Shown piece by piece: positions 8,767 to 14,588 of a stretch of DNA of 16,595 nucleotides. The position numbers and the translations under genes are program-made. The DNA is taken from contig CAKRNI010000041.1 of NCBI GenBank assembly GCA_934370915.1, positions 1 through 16,595 on the forward strand, written 5' to 3'. Within the stretch, counting starts at the first letter, position 1, and every line of letters starts with the position of its first letter. The notes beneath the pieces are model-generated. The model searched no databases. It saw only the letters and a program-made list of their open reading frames with translations, and was not told where the DNA came from. Source of the stretch: an uncultured Lachnospiraceae bacterium. GTDB taxonomy: Bacteria; Bacillota; Clostridia; Lachnospirales; Lachnospiraceae.

Positions 8767-8781
8767 ATTTCCTCCCCCTTC

Positions 8782-10227
8782 CTATAAAAAGAATACCAGA
8801 GTATCCACAATGAATACCGGAACAAGAATTCCAAAGGACCAGATCAGATATCCGAAGAACGAAGGCATCCGGATACCGTTCTCATCCGCAATGGATTTGA
8901 CCATAAAGTTCGGCGCGTTGCCGATATATGTATTCGCGCCCATAAATACAGCACCGCAGGAGATCGCTTCCAGCATCTTGACCGGAACGGTTCCGAGGGC
9001 CGTCACCATGCCCTGTGACAATCCTAATGCGCCTGCTGTTGTCAGGAATACCAGATAGGTCGGCGTATTGTCGAGGAAGCTGGATAACAGACCGGTCGCC
9101 CAGAACATCTCAAACGGCTCTGTGATCCCAAGCTCCGCCCCGTTTGCCTTTAAGATCATAAGCGCCGGCTGCATCGTAATAAAGATACCGACGAAGAGAA
9201 CTGCGACCTCGTGGATCGCGCCCCAGGTAAAGTGGTTCTCTCGGCGGATCGATCCATCCGTCGTCTTAAAGGACAGGAATGCGGATACAAGGATGATCAC
9301 GCACTCAATGATCGCCGGATAGGATAATGTAACTTCTCCGAACACATGAATCCCGAGGACATTTCCTGCGGCATCCTGAAACATCGGCATGGACGGCAGG
9401 GTACCGCTTAAGATAACGGCGATCACGATCATAATGATAAAGATCAGGTTGTGGCCGCCGCGGATCTTCACTTCAGTACCCGGTTTGCTGATATCCGGTT
9501 TTAAGCCTGCCGCGATATCTTTTCTGTATGCCTTCATATCAAAATGATAGAAGATGAACAGCAGGATGATCATATTGAAGAGCAGGATCGGTAAAAGCTT
9601 TAAGCTCCAGAAGAACGGAACGCCCCGCATGAAGCCCATGAGCAGAGGCGGATCTCCGATCGGAGTCAGGCAGCCGCCCATATTGGACACCATAAAGATA
9701 AAGAAGATCACGATGTGGCGTCTTCTCTTTCTCCACGCGTTCATCTTGATGATCGGACGGATCATTAACATACTGGCACCGGTGGTACCGATCCAGCTGG
9801 ATAACAGGGTTCCGAGTGCCAGAAGTCCCACATTGATCCTCGGGGAACCAGCGAGATCACCTGACAGGGTGATATTACCGGACACACAGAACAATCCGAA
9901 AAGAAGGACGATGAATGTCAGGTAGTCGTTTATGATACATTCCAGTGTCGTCTCCGCCGCCTTCGGCACACCGTACTTCACGGCGAACGGGATCAGGAAC
10001 AGAAGGGACCAGAACACGACCGCGTGCGGCTGGTGCGCCTCCCACCACTCTGCTTTCACAAGCGGAAGGACCGCAATGCAGAGCAGGAGTCCTGCAAATG
10101 GAATACAAAGCCATAACGGCGTCTGTGCTGCCGCCCCGGCAGCCTCTGATTCTGCCGCAAGCGCTGTAACTGAAGTCTGGTTTAAGACCGCCAGAAGTCC
10201 TGCGCAGAATGCAATTAATTTCTTCAT
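8782..10227 (-). CDS. Sodium:proton antiporter, NhaD/ArsB-like ion transporter superfamily
   Basis: This 481-residue membrane protein has a signal-like hydrophobic start (residues 3-24, ending in ALAAES) and roughly 11-13 membrane segments. Family motifs are clear: SSWIGTTGASMLMIRP (143-158), SNMGGCLTPIGDPPLLMGF (181-199), SSFLDNTPTYLVF (382-394) and ANTYIGNAPNFMVK (431-444). The TPIGDPP and NAPNF loops sit at equivalent positions of the two inverted halves, where they bind ion and substrate in this superfamily. Members exchange sodium for protons and help in pH and salt balance; a carboxylate substrate cannot be excluded. The start at 10227 is supported by GGAGG with 7-nt spacing. It has its own promoter and is followed at 15 nt by the cytidylate-kinase-like gene. 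Confidence 0.88.
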   Translation of the reverse strand: MKKLIAFCAGLLAVLNQTSVTALAAESEAAGAAAQTPLWLCIPFAGLLLCIAVLPLVKAEWWEAHQPHAVVFWSLLFLIPFAVKYGVPKAAETTLECIINDYLTFIVLLFGLFCVSGNITLSGDLAGSPRINVGLLALGTLLSSWIGTTGASMLMIRPIIKMNAWRKRRRHIVIFFIFMVSNMGGCLTPIGDPPLLMGFMRGVPFFWSLKLLPILLFNMIILLFIFYHFDMKAYRKDIAAGLKPDISKPGTEVKIRGGHNLIFIIMIVIAVILSGTLPSMPMFQDAAGNVLGIHVFGEVTLSYPAIIECVIILVSAFLSFKTTDGSIRRENHFTWGAIHEVAVLFVGIFITMQPALMILKANGAELGITEPFEMFWATGLLSSFLDNTPTYLVFLTTAGALGLSQGMVTALGTVPVKMLEAISCGAVFMGANTYIGNAPNFMVKSIADENGIRMPSFFGYLIWSFGILVPVFIVDTLVFFL

Positions 10228-10241
10228 GGGTAAACCTCCAT

Positions 10242-10266
10242 GTAATCAGCTTTTATGAGCCATTAC
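10242..10266 (-). promoter_or_regulatory. Small hairpin next to the antiporter ribosome binding site
   Basis: On the minus strand GTAAT-g-GCT-cataaa-AGC-tg-ATTAC can fold into a stem ending 2 nt before the GGAGG (10235-10239) of the antiporter. It could shield the ribosome binding site or steady the message end. The pairing is short and AT-rich, so the function is only suggested. Confidence 0.35.
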
Positions 10267-10294
10267 TCTTTTTTTTCGCTCAACACGGCTACTG

Positions 10295-10323
10295 ATTATA
10301 GCAACTTTCCCGCACAAATACAA
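10295..10323 (-). promoter_or_regulatory. Sigma-A type promoter of the antiporter operon
   Basis: Minus strand: -35 TTGTAT (10323-10318), a 17-nt spacer, then -10 TATAAT (10300-10295), preceded by TTGC. Transcription would start near 10288 and give a leader of about 60 nt. Confidence 0.7.
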
Positions 10324-10558
10324 GTACGATTCTTCCAAATAATTGCCAAATTTCCGCTTAGAAAATCAGCACTTTTGCCAAAATGGAATATATTTCGTAT
10401 TGTGAAATTTCAGACAATGGGATTTTATCTCATTTATTTTACGACGTTAAAGCATTGGTCTGGCAGACCGCCGCATTCCGTTTTTCTGCGCCATGTACTG
10501 CTTTTTTTCGTGGTTTTTCACGCCCTGCGAGAACGCCATAAGCGGTCTTCTATAAAGT
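10324..10558. other. Noncoding spacer with possible structured RNA
   Basis: No credible gene is seen here; an open plus-strand stretch of about 100 codons has no ribosome binding site and an unlikely composition. Inverted repeats are present: GGTCT-GGC-AGACC at 10457-10469, CGTG-N6-CACG at 10509-10522, and AGACCGC (10465-10471) matching GCGGTCT further right (about 10542-10548). The AGACC arm can thus pair with either of two partners. The part nearer the antiporter is AT-rich. Confidence 0.35.
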
Positions 10559-10613
10559 AAAAAAGCAGCACGGTCATATGATTGATGAATGATCAGATGC
10601 CGAAGCTGCTTTT
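10559..10613 (-). terminator. Rho-independent terminator after azlD
   Basis: AAAAGCAGC (10561-10569) and GCTGCTTTT (10605-10613) form the outer stem, and CGG-t-CAT with ATG-CCG inside extends it. On the minus strand it is followed by a run of T bases (10564-10559). It lies 44 bp past the azlD stop. Confidence 0.75.
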
Positions 10614-10656
10614 GTTTTATTAAATATATGTGTTTTATGTATTTTATGTGTTTTTA

Positions 10657-10965
10657 CTACACTAAGAAAAATTCTGTGACGAATACCACCGCGCAGCAGA
10701 TCACCGCAACGGACAGGAGACTTCTTCCGCACCACGCCGCGATGATCCCAATGACCAGCGCCAGCGCCGCCGACACCGTACTGTTTGTGGCGGAAAGGAT
10801 CGCCGGGAACGTCATAACAGCTAACGTCACATATGGGACGTAATATAAGAATGACTGGATAAACTGATTTTTGATCGGTTTCCGGATCAATGTGAGCGGC
10901 AGGACACGGATCAGGTAAGAGACACCCGCCATCACCGCAATATAGAGATAAATATTCTTTTCCAT
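10657..10965 (-). CDS. azlD: AzlD-type branched-chain amino acid export subunit
   Basis: This 102-residue membrane protein has three to four hydrophobic helices. The first segment, YIAVMAGVSYLIRVLPLTLIRKP, has the conserved RxLPL motif of AzlD, the small subunit that pairs with AzlC to export branched-chain amino acids and analogues. Length and layout fit the family (about 100-110 residues). It lies 92 nt downstream of azlC on the same strand, a wider gap than the usual overlap or few bases. The GAGG upstream is 15 nt from the ATG, which is poor, so translation may be weak or depend on azlC. A terminator follows. Confidence 0.85.
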   Translation of the reverse strand: MEKNIYLYIAVMAGVSYLIRVLPLTLIRKPIKNQFIQSFLYYVPYVTLAVMTFPAILSATNSTVSAALALVIGIIAAWCGRSLLSVAVICCAVVFVTEFFLV

Positions 10966-11029
10966 GTTTTTTATGTATTTCCTCTTAATTTAACGATACA
11001 GTTTTCGTAAATACTTCTTTTTCTTACAA

Positions 11030-11046
11030 GTAGAACTTCTTTCTAC
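11030..11046 (-). promoter_or_regulatory. Hairpin in the azlC-azlD gap
   Basis: GTAGAA and TTCTAC pair around a 5-nt loop, just after the azlC stop. The surrounding 92-nt gap is AT-rich. It could be a processing or stability element that sets the azlC to azlD ratio; it lacks a T-run and is weak as a terminator. Confidence 0.35.
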
Positions 11047-11057
11047 TATATATACAG

Positions 11058-11867
11058 TTAAGCTCCCTGTTTTGCTGCACCTGCAGAAGAATTATTTTTT
11101 TCTTCCTGGTTTTCTTCTTGAACCTCGATCTCGCTGTCCTCTGCCGGATGCGGGAACAGGATCGCTGCCGCAGACGAGAGCACAACAGTCAGAATGATCG
11201 TTCTCGTGCCACTGGAGATCGATGAGATCCCCGGCAGATTCTCAGCAAGATAGCTCGCCGCAAAGCTGATGGCGATAAGCCCTGCAAGAATGCGGCTCTT
11301 TCTCGCCGGCGGAATGATGATCGCGAGGAACATTCCATAAAGTGCCACACTGAAGGCGCTCACGAGACGCCACGGCATCAGGTTTCCTGCCAGCGCACCG
11401 AGGGCTGTTCCGACAGCCCAGCCGGGAAGCGCTAATGCGATCGCCCCGTACATATACCAGGGATTTAAGTAGCCCGGTCTTGCGATCGTAATCCCAAACA
11501 GCTCATCGGTAATATCAAATGCCATAAGCAGCCTGTGGAAAAACGGCATGTCCGGATCCATTCTCTGGCTCATGGCACAGCTCATCAGTAAATATCTCGC
11601 GTTCGCGATCAGTGTCACGATCGCCATCTCAATATACGCTGCCCCCGCAGCGATCATCGTAAAGCCAGCGTATTCCCCTGCGGACGCGTTGCAGAGCGCG
11701 CTTGTGATCATTCCCTGAATCGGTGTCATCCCGACATTCCGCGCTACGATCCCCAGTGAAAAAGATACCGCAAAGTACCCGAGCGCGATCGGCACTCCAT
11801 CCCGGGCTCCATCCCGGAATGCCCGCCGGTTTCCAACGCTGGCGATTGAAAACTTGTTGTTCCCCAT
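11058..11867 (-). CDS. azlC: AzlC family branched-chain amino acid exporter
   Basis: This 269-residue integral membrane protein belongs to the AzlC family, the large subunit of the AzlCD exporter. Key regions are RDGARDGVPIALGYFAVSFSLG near the start, SALCNASAGEYAGF (the position of the family GASQF-like loop, here with Glu) and ANARYLLMSCAMSQRM. Hydrophobic helices continue to about residue 240, then comes an acidic, Gln/Asn-rich tail (about 244-269) longer than I would expect. An in-frame ATG exists at 11945, but the start at 11867 is chosen because GGGAGG lies 7 nt before it and the family homology begins there. It heads the azlCD pair and is transcribed from a promoter about 220 bases upstream that faces the promoter of an SLC13-type permease. 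Confidence 0.88.
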   Translation of the reverse strand: MGNNKFSIASVGNRRAFRDGARDGVPIALGYFAVSFSLGIVARNVGMTPIQGMITSALCNASAGEYAGFTMIAAGAAYIEMAIVTLIANARYLLMSCAMSQRMDPDMPFFHRLLMAFDITDELFGITIARPGYLNPWYMYGAIALALPGWAVGTALGALAGNLMPWRLVSAFSVALYGMFLAIIIPPARKSRILAGLIAISFAASYLAENLPGISSISSGTRTIILTVVLSSAAAILFPHPAEDSEIEVQEENQEEKNNSSAGAAKQGA

Positions 11868-11937
11868 AATCTTCCTCCCTAAAACAGAAACAGCAGACAT
11901 CCCGGTCCTGTTTATGCGCTGCCATTCCGCGTAAATT

Positions 11938-11973
11938 AGCGGCACCCAGGAATTTTCATCCAGAGCTGCCGCT
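11938..11973 (-). promoter_or_regulatory. Stem-loop III in the azlC leader
   Basis: AGCGGCA (11938-11944) and TGCCGCT (11967-11973) form a perfect 7-bp stem, with a weak GGA/TCC pair inside. It lies about 70 nt before the azlC start. On the minus strand no T-run follows it. Confidence 0.45.
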
Positions 11974-12030
11974 TTTCATTATTCTGACATCATTGTCTAT
12001 ACGGGCATGAAAGAAGCCCAAACAGTAACT

Positions 12031-12068
12031 GATTTTGCCGATGCTTCGCATTCCAAATCGGCAAAATC
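12031..12068 (-). promoter_or_regulatory. Stem-loop I in the azlC leader, 12-bp perfect stem
   Basis: GATTTTGCCGAT (12031-12042) and ATCGGCAAAATC (12057-12068) are perfect complements around a 14-nt loop. The element begins within about 20 nt of the predicted azlC start of transcription. No T-run follows on either strand, so it is not a terminator; an RNA regulatory element, a message-stabilising 5' hairpin or a protein site are the options. Confidence 0.55.
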
Positions 12069-12078
12069 CACTGCCACC

Positions 12079-12094
12079 ACTGCACATGTACAGT
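12079..12094. promoter_or_regulatory. Imperfect 16-bp dyad over the azlC transcription start
   Basis: ACTG-c-ACATGT-a-CAGT is symmetric except for one pair. It covers the predicted azlC start of transcription and touches its -10 box, a place where a repressor would act. Confidence 0.4.
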
Positions 12095-12120
12095 ATACTC
12101 TTCTTCTTTACATTCGTAAA
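12092..12120 (-). promoter_or_regulatory. Promoter of azlCD
   Basis: Minus strand: -35 TTTACG (12120-12115), 17-nt spacer, -10 TATACT (12097-12092). Transcription would start near 12085 and leave a leader of about 218 nt before azlC. Confidence 0.6.
12107..12120. promoter_or_regulatory. Dyad TTTAC-N4-GTAAA shared by divergent promoters
   Basis: The perfect 5-bp inverted repeat with a 4-bp centre contains the -35 boxes of both the azlCD promoter and the SLC13-type permease promoter. A protein bound here would affect both directions. The symmetry may partly reflect two similar -35 boxes facing each other. Confidence 0.45.
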
Positions 12121-12135
12121 GCTACTGTTTATAAT
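12107..12135 (+). promoter_or_regulatory. Promoter of the SLC13-type permease
   Basis: Plus strand: -35 TTTACA (12107-12112), 17-nt spacer, -10 TATAAT (12130-12135). The start would be near 12142, leaving a leader of about 190 nt. A second weaker candidate is TTGAAT (12248-12253), 17 nt, TATACA (12271-12276). Confidence 0.65.
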
Positions 12136-12158
12136 AATTGCAGAAGTTTTACAGTTGT

Positions 12159-12213
12159 TCCTATCCCGCGAGGATACGCAGTGACTCTGATAGGATTTGT
12201 CAGCATCGCTGAC
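12159..12213 (+). promoter_or_regulatory. Leader stem-loops before the permease, two of them mutually exclusive
   Basis: TCCTATC (12159-12165) can pair with GATAGGA (12189-12195), while the overlapping TATCC (12162-12166) can instead pair with GGATA (12072+100, that is 12172-12176). A separate perfect 6-bp hairpin with a 3-nt loop, GTCAGC-ATC-GCTGAC, occupies 12199-12213. The arrangement resembles a switching leader, but no known riboswitch core is recognised. Confidence 0.4.
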
Positions 12214-12331
12214 CAGAATCACGCGCCAGGTCTCTCGGATGTTCGACTTGAATTGCAGAGCAGCACTTTGTATACAGTTTTTCTGTCTTCTGCCACATGC
12301 ACAATATTTATATAAGGAAGGAAATCGATCC

Positions 12332-13441
12332 ATGTCATTCATAAAAAAAGAACCAGTCCTTTCCGCGGCAGCGGTTCTGGCGGTCCTCTCCATGTTTTTT
12401 GTCGCTCCGTCACCGGAGTATCTTTCTTACATTGACTTCCGCACTCTGGCCCTCCTCTTCTCCCTGATGACGGTGGTCGCAGGGCTGAAGGAGATCGGTC
12501 TGTTCCGTTATCTCGGATCATCCCTGCTGGCCGGAATGCATTCCACACGTCAGCTTGCCTTCACCCTGACAGCACTCTGCTTTTTCTCCAGCATGCTGAT
12601 CACAAACGATGTGTCCCTGATCACCTTCGTTCCGTTTTCCATACTGATCTTACATATGGCAGGACTTCCGGAGCTCATGATCCCCGTGATCGTCCTTCAG
12701 ACCATCGCCGCGAACCTCGGCAGTATGGCAACACCCATCGGGAATCCGCAGAACCTGTATCTCTACTCTTCCTTCGGCCTCTCTGCCGGTGAGCTTGTGG
12801 GATACATGCTGCCGTTAACAGTACTCTCTGCCCTGCTGCTCACAGCTGCCGTTTTTCTGATGAAAAATAAGACGCTCACGTTGAACAGCGCTGCCATGGA
12901 ATCTGACAGATGCCCGGAAAAGAGTTCTCTTATCTTCTATCTGGCGCTTTTTCTCGTCTGTCTGGGCTGCGTCATTCGGATCTATTCCTGGCCGGTCATG
13001 TTTTTCATTATCTTGACCGCTGTTCTCATAAAAGACCGCTCGCTGTTTATCCGGGTCGACTACTTTCTGCTCCTGACATTCGTCTGCTTCTTTATCTTTA
13101 TCGGCAATATGGAACGGATCCCTGCGATCTCCGGACTTCTCACAAAGCTGATCTCCGGTCATGAATTTCCGGCAGGTGTTCTCTTGAGCCAGTGCATCAG
13201 CAATGTCCCCGCGGCGATCCTGCTCTCCGGCTTTACCGACGCGGTACGTCCTCTGCTTTTTGGTGTGAATGTCGGCGGTCTCGGGACTCTGATCGCATCC
13301 ATGGCAAGCGTGATCTCCTACCGGGCCTACGCTGAAATTCCGGAAGCAAAGTCCGGAACGTACATGATGGTATTTACCCTTTACAATCTCGTACTTCTCA
13401 TAATTCTGTGCGCGGCGGGGTGGATGCTGCTCTCTCTTTAA
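12332..13441 (+). CDS. SLC13/CitM-ArsB type anion permease
   Basis: This 369-residue membrane protein of the ion transporter superfamily is made of two inverted halves. The first half holds ITNDVSLITFVPF and SMATPIGNPQNLYLYSSFG, and the second holds SQCISNVPAAILLSGFTD and GVNVGGLGTLIASMASVISY; the TPIGNPQN and SNVPA hairpins are the expected substrate and cation sites. Members carry dicarboxylates, citrate, arsenite or other anions; the substrate is not fixed here. It is shorter than usual (about 400-430), with a compact N-terminus but both motifs intact. The reading frame is open back to 12197, but the ATG at 12332 follows AAGGAAGG and begins the homologous part, so it is chosen. The gene is alone in its unit, divergent from azlCD, and ends before a terminator at 13525. 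Confidence 0.85.
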   Translation: MSFIKKEPVLSAAAVLAVLSMFFVAPSPEYLSYIDFRTLALLFSLMTVVAGLKEIGLFRYLGSSLLAGMHSTRQLAFTLTALCFFSSMLITNDVSLITFVPFSILILHMAGLPELMIPVIVLQTIAANLGSMATPIGNPQNLYLYSSFGLSAGELVGYMLPLTVLSALLLTAAVFLMKNKTLTLNSAAMESDRCPEKSSLIFYLALFLVCLGCVIRIYSWPVMFFIILTAVLIKDRSLFIRVDYFLLLTFVCFFIFIGNMERIPAISGLLTKLISGHEFPAGVLLSQCISNVPAAILLSGFTDAVRPLLFGVNVGGLGTLIASMASVISYRAYAEIPEAKSGTYMMVFTLYNLVLLIILCAAGWMLLSL

Positions 13442-13449
13442 AGCAAGTG

Positions 13450-13477
13450 TGCAGACAATTGAATCGTTACGTCTGCA
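13450..13477 (+). repeat. Inverted repeat after the permease stop
   Basis: TGCAGAC (13450-13456) and GTCTGCA (13471-13477) pair around 14 nt, starting 9 bases after the stop. It lacks a T-run and may protect the 3' end upstream of the true terminator. Confidence 0.4.
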
Positions 13478-13524
13478 ATGTAATTTCATATTGTGATATA
13501 AAATATAATATTTTTCGCTTCGTG

Positions 13525-13564
13525 ATATTGTTCAGGATTTTTTGATTCTGGACAATATTTTTTT
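13525..13564 (+). terminator. Rho-independent terminator of the permease gene
   Basis: Arms at 13525-13537 (ATATTGTTCAGGA) and 13546-13558 (TTCTGGACAATAT) form a 13-bp stem with two G-U pairs and an 8-nt loop, followed by seven T bases. Confidence 0.75.
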
Positions 13565-13596
13565 GCAAATTTTACGTTAAAACTGGTTTCAAGGGC

Positions 13597-13625
13597 TTGA
13601 CATTTCATATGAAATTCCATATAAT
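13597..13625 (+). promoter_or_regulatory. Consensus promoter of the crotonase gene
   Basis: TTGACA (13597-13602), exactly 17 nt, TATAAT (13620-13625): a perfect match to the sigma-A consensus. Transcription would start near 13632, about 50 nt before the ATG. A palindrome fills the spacer, so such a strong promoter is probably held in check. Confidence 0.85.
13602..13615. promoter_or_regulatory. 14-bp perfect palindrome between -35 and -10
   Basis: ATTTCATATGAAAT is its own reverse complement and starts on the last base of the -35 box. A related half-site (ATAATGAAAT) overlaps the -10 box at 13621-13630. This is a typical place for a repressor operator; the regulator is not in the window. Confidence 0.65.
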
Positions 13626-13681
13626 GAAATCAGTTCCACAATATGGTATATTGAGAGAGTAAATAGGGGAGGAGATATTCT

Positions 13682-14488
13682 ATGGCAGACTTGATCTACG
13701 AAGTACACAACCACCTTGCACGCATCACACTGAATCGTCCGAAGCAGCTCAACTGTTTCAGCGAGGAGATGATCCGTCTCTGGACAGAAGCACTGGAAGA
13801 TGTCCGTGACAACGATGATGTATATGCGCTTCTGCTTTCCGGAAACGGAAAAGCGTTCTGCGCAGGCGGTGACGTCAAGGCAATGGCAGCCGGTGACGGA
13901 TTCTTCGAAAGTCATGAAGATATCTCCTCCACAGCCCTCGCAAGAAAGAATTCACTCTGGAAGGGAATCCAAAGAATTCCGCTTCTTTTAGAAGAAATCG
14001 ATAAACCGGTGGTTGCCAAGATCCATGGTGCCGCAGTCGGTGCCGGTCTTGACATGGCTCTCATGTGCGATGTGCGGATCGCCGGGGAGAATGCTTCCAT
14101 GTCGGAAAGCTATTTTAATGCCGGAATTGTACCTGGTGACGGCGGAGCATATTTCCTGCCCCGTCTCGTCGGCCGGGACAAAGCTTTAGACCTGTTCTGG
14201 ACAGCCCGGACCTTAAAGGGAAAAGAGGCCGCGGATATGGGACTCGTTACCCACTGCGTCCCGGATGCAGAGCTTGACGCATTTGTGGAGCAGTATATGG
14301 AAAAGCTTCTGGCAGCGCCGCAGCAGGCTATGCGCCTCACAAAACGCGCAGTCGTACAGGGTGAGCAGAGTTCTCTGCGCGCCTCCTTAGATCTTATCTC
14401 CTCTTTCATGGGAATCGTCACCGAACTCGACGACTACCGTCAGAGGACCAGCGCCCTCGTTGCGAAAATGCAGCGGAAAGCGCAGTAA
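13682..14488 (+). CDS. Enoyl-CoA hydratase/isomerase (crotonase) family protein
   Basis: This 268-residue protein has the usual crotonase length. AFCAGGDVKAM (58-68) and HGAAVGAGLDMALMCD (115-130) supply the two peptide NH groups of the oxyanion hole that holds the acyl-CoA thioester. The next segment, SESYFNAGIVPGDGGAYFLPRLVG, is typical of the fold. Against rat enoyl-CoA hydratase, the position of Glu144 is Asp124 here and that of Glu164 is Tyr144, so the two-glutamate hydration chemistry is not kept; Glu142 or Asp153 may act instead. An isomerase, hydrolase or other acyl-CoA reaction is as likely as hydration. The start at 13682 follows GGGGAGGAG. The gene is alone, without beta-oxidation partners, behind a consensus promoter with a palindromic operator, and ends at a bidirectional terminator. 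Confidence 0.9.
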   Translation: MADLIYEVHNHLARITLNRPKQLNCFSEEMIRLWTEALEDVRDNDDVYALLLSGNGKAFCAGGDVKAMAAGDGFFESHEDISSTALARKNSLWKGIQRIPLLLEEIDKPVVAKIHGAAVGAGLDMALMCDVRIAGENASMSESYFNAGIVPGDGGAYFLPRLVGRDKALDLFWTARTLKGKEAADMGLVTHCVPDAELDAFVEQYMEKLLAAPQQAMRLTKRAVVQGEQSSLRASLDLISSFMGIVTELDDYRQRTSALVAKMQRKAQ

Positions 14489-14534
14489 AACAGCCCATCA
14501 ACAATCCTTAATTTCAGATAGAAACCCATCACAC

Positions 14535-14573
14535 AAAAAGCGGCTCGTCCCATTGCGGGAAGAACCGCTTTTT
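14535..14573. terminator. Bidirectional terminator between convergent genes
   Basis: AAAAAGCGG (14535-14543) and CCGCTTTTT (14565-14573) form the stem, with an inner TCCC/GGGA pair. It ends in T-runs on both strands, serving the crotonase gene from the left and the aminotransferase-like gene from the right. Confidence 0.85.
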
Positions 14574-14588
14574 GTATTTATGTATTAA

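Noticed and set aside
10255..10560. Plus-strand frame of 101 codons in the spacer
   Set aside because: No ribosome binding site, rich in Phe and His without any motif, and it runs over the antiporter promoter and into the azlD terminator.
11868..11945. Extended azlC start adding 26 codons
   Set aside because: No ribosome site before 11945, residues not like the family, and it would overlap leader stem-loop III.
11938..11960. T-box antiterminator in the azlC leader
   Set aside because: GGGTGCCGC resembles part of the T-box core, but the full conserved core and a terminator with T-run are missing.
12197..12331. Extended start of the permease by 45 codons
   Set aside because: The extra residues are not hydrophobic in the family manner, no ribosome site precedes 12197, and the ATG at 12332 has AAGGAAGG.
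11956..12393. Minus-strand frame of 145 codons over the divergent promoter region
   Set aside because: It covers two promoters and the start of the permease gene, is rich in Ser, Arg and Cys, and lacks a ribosome site.
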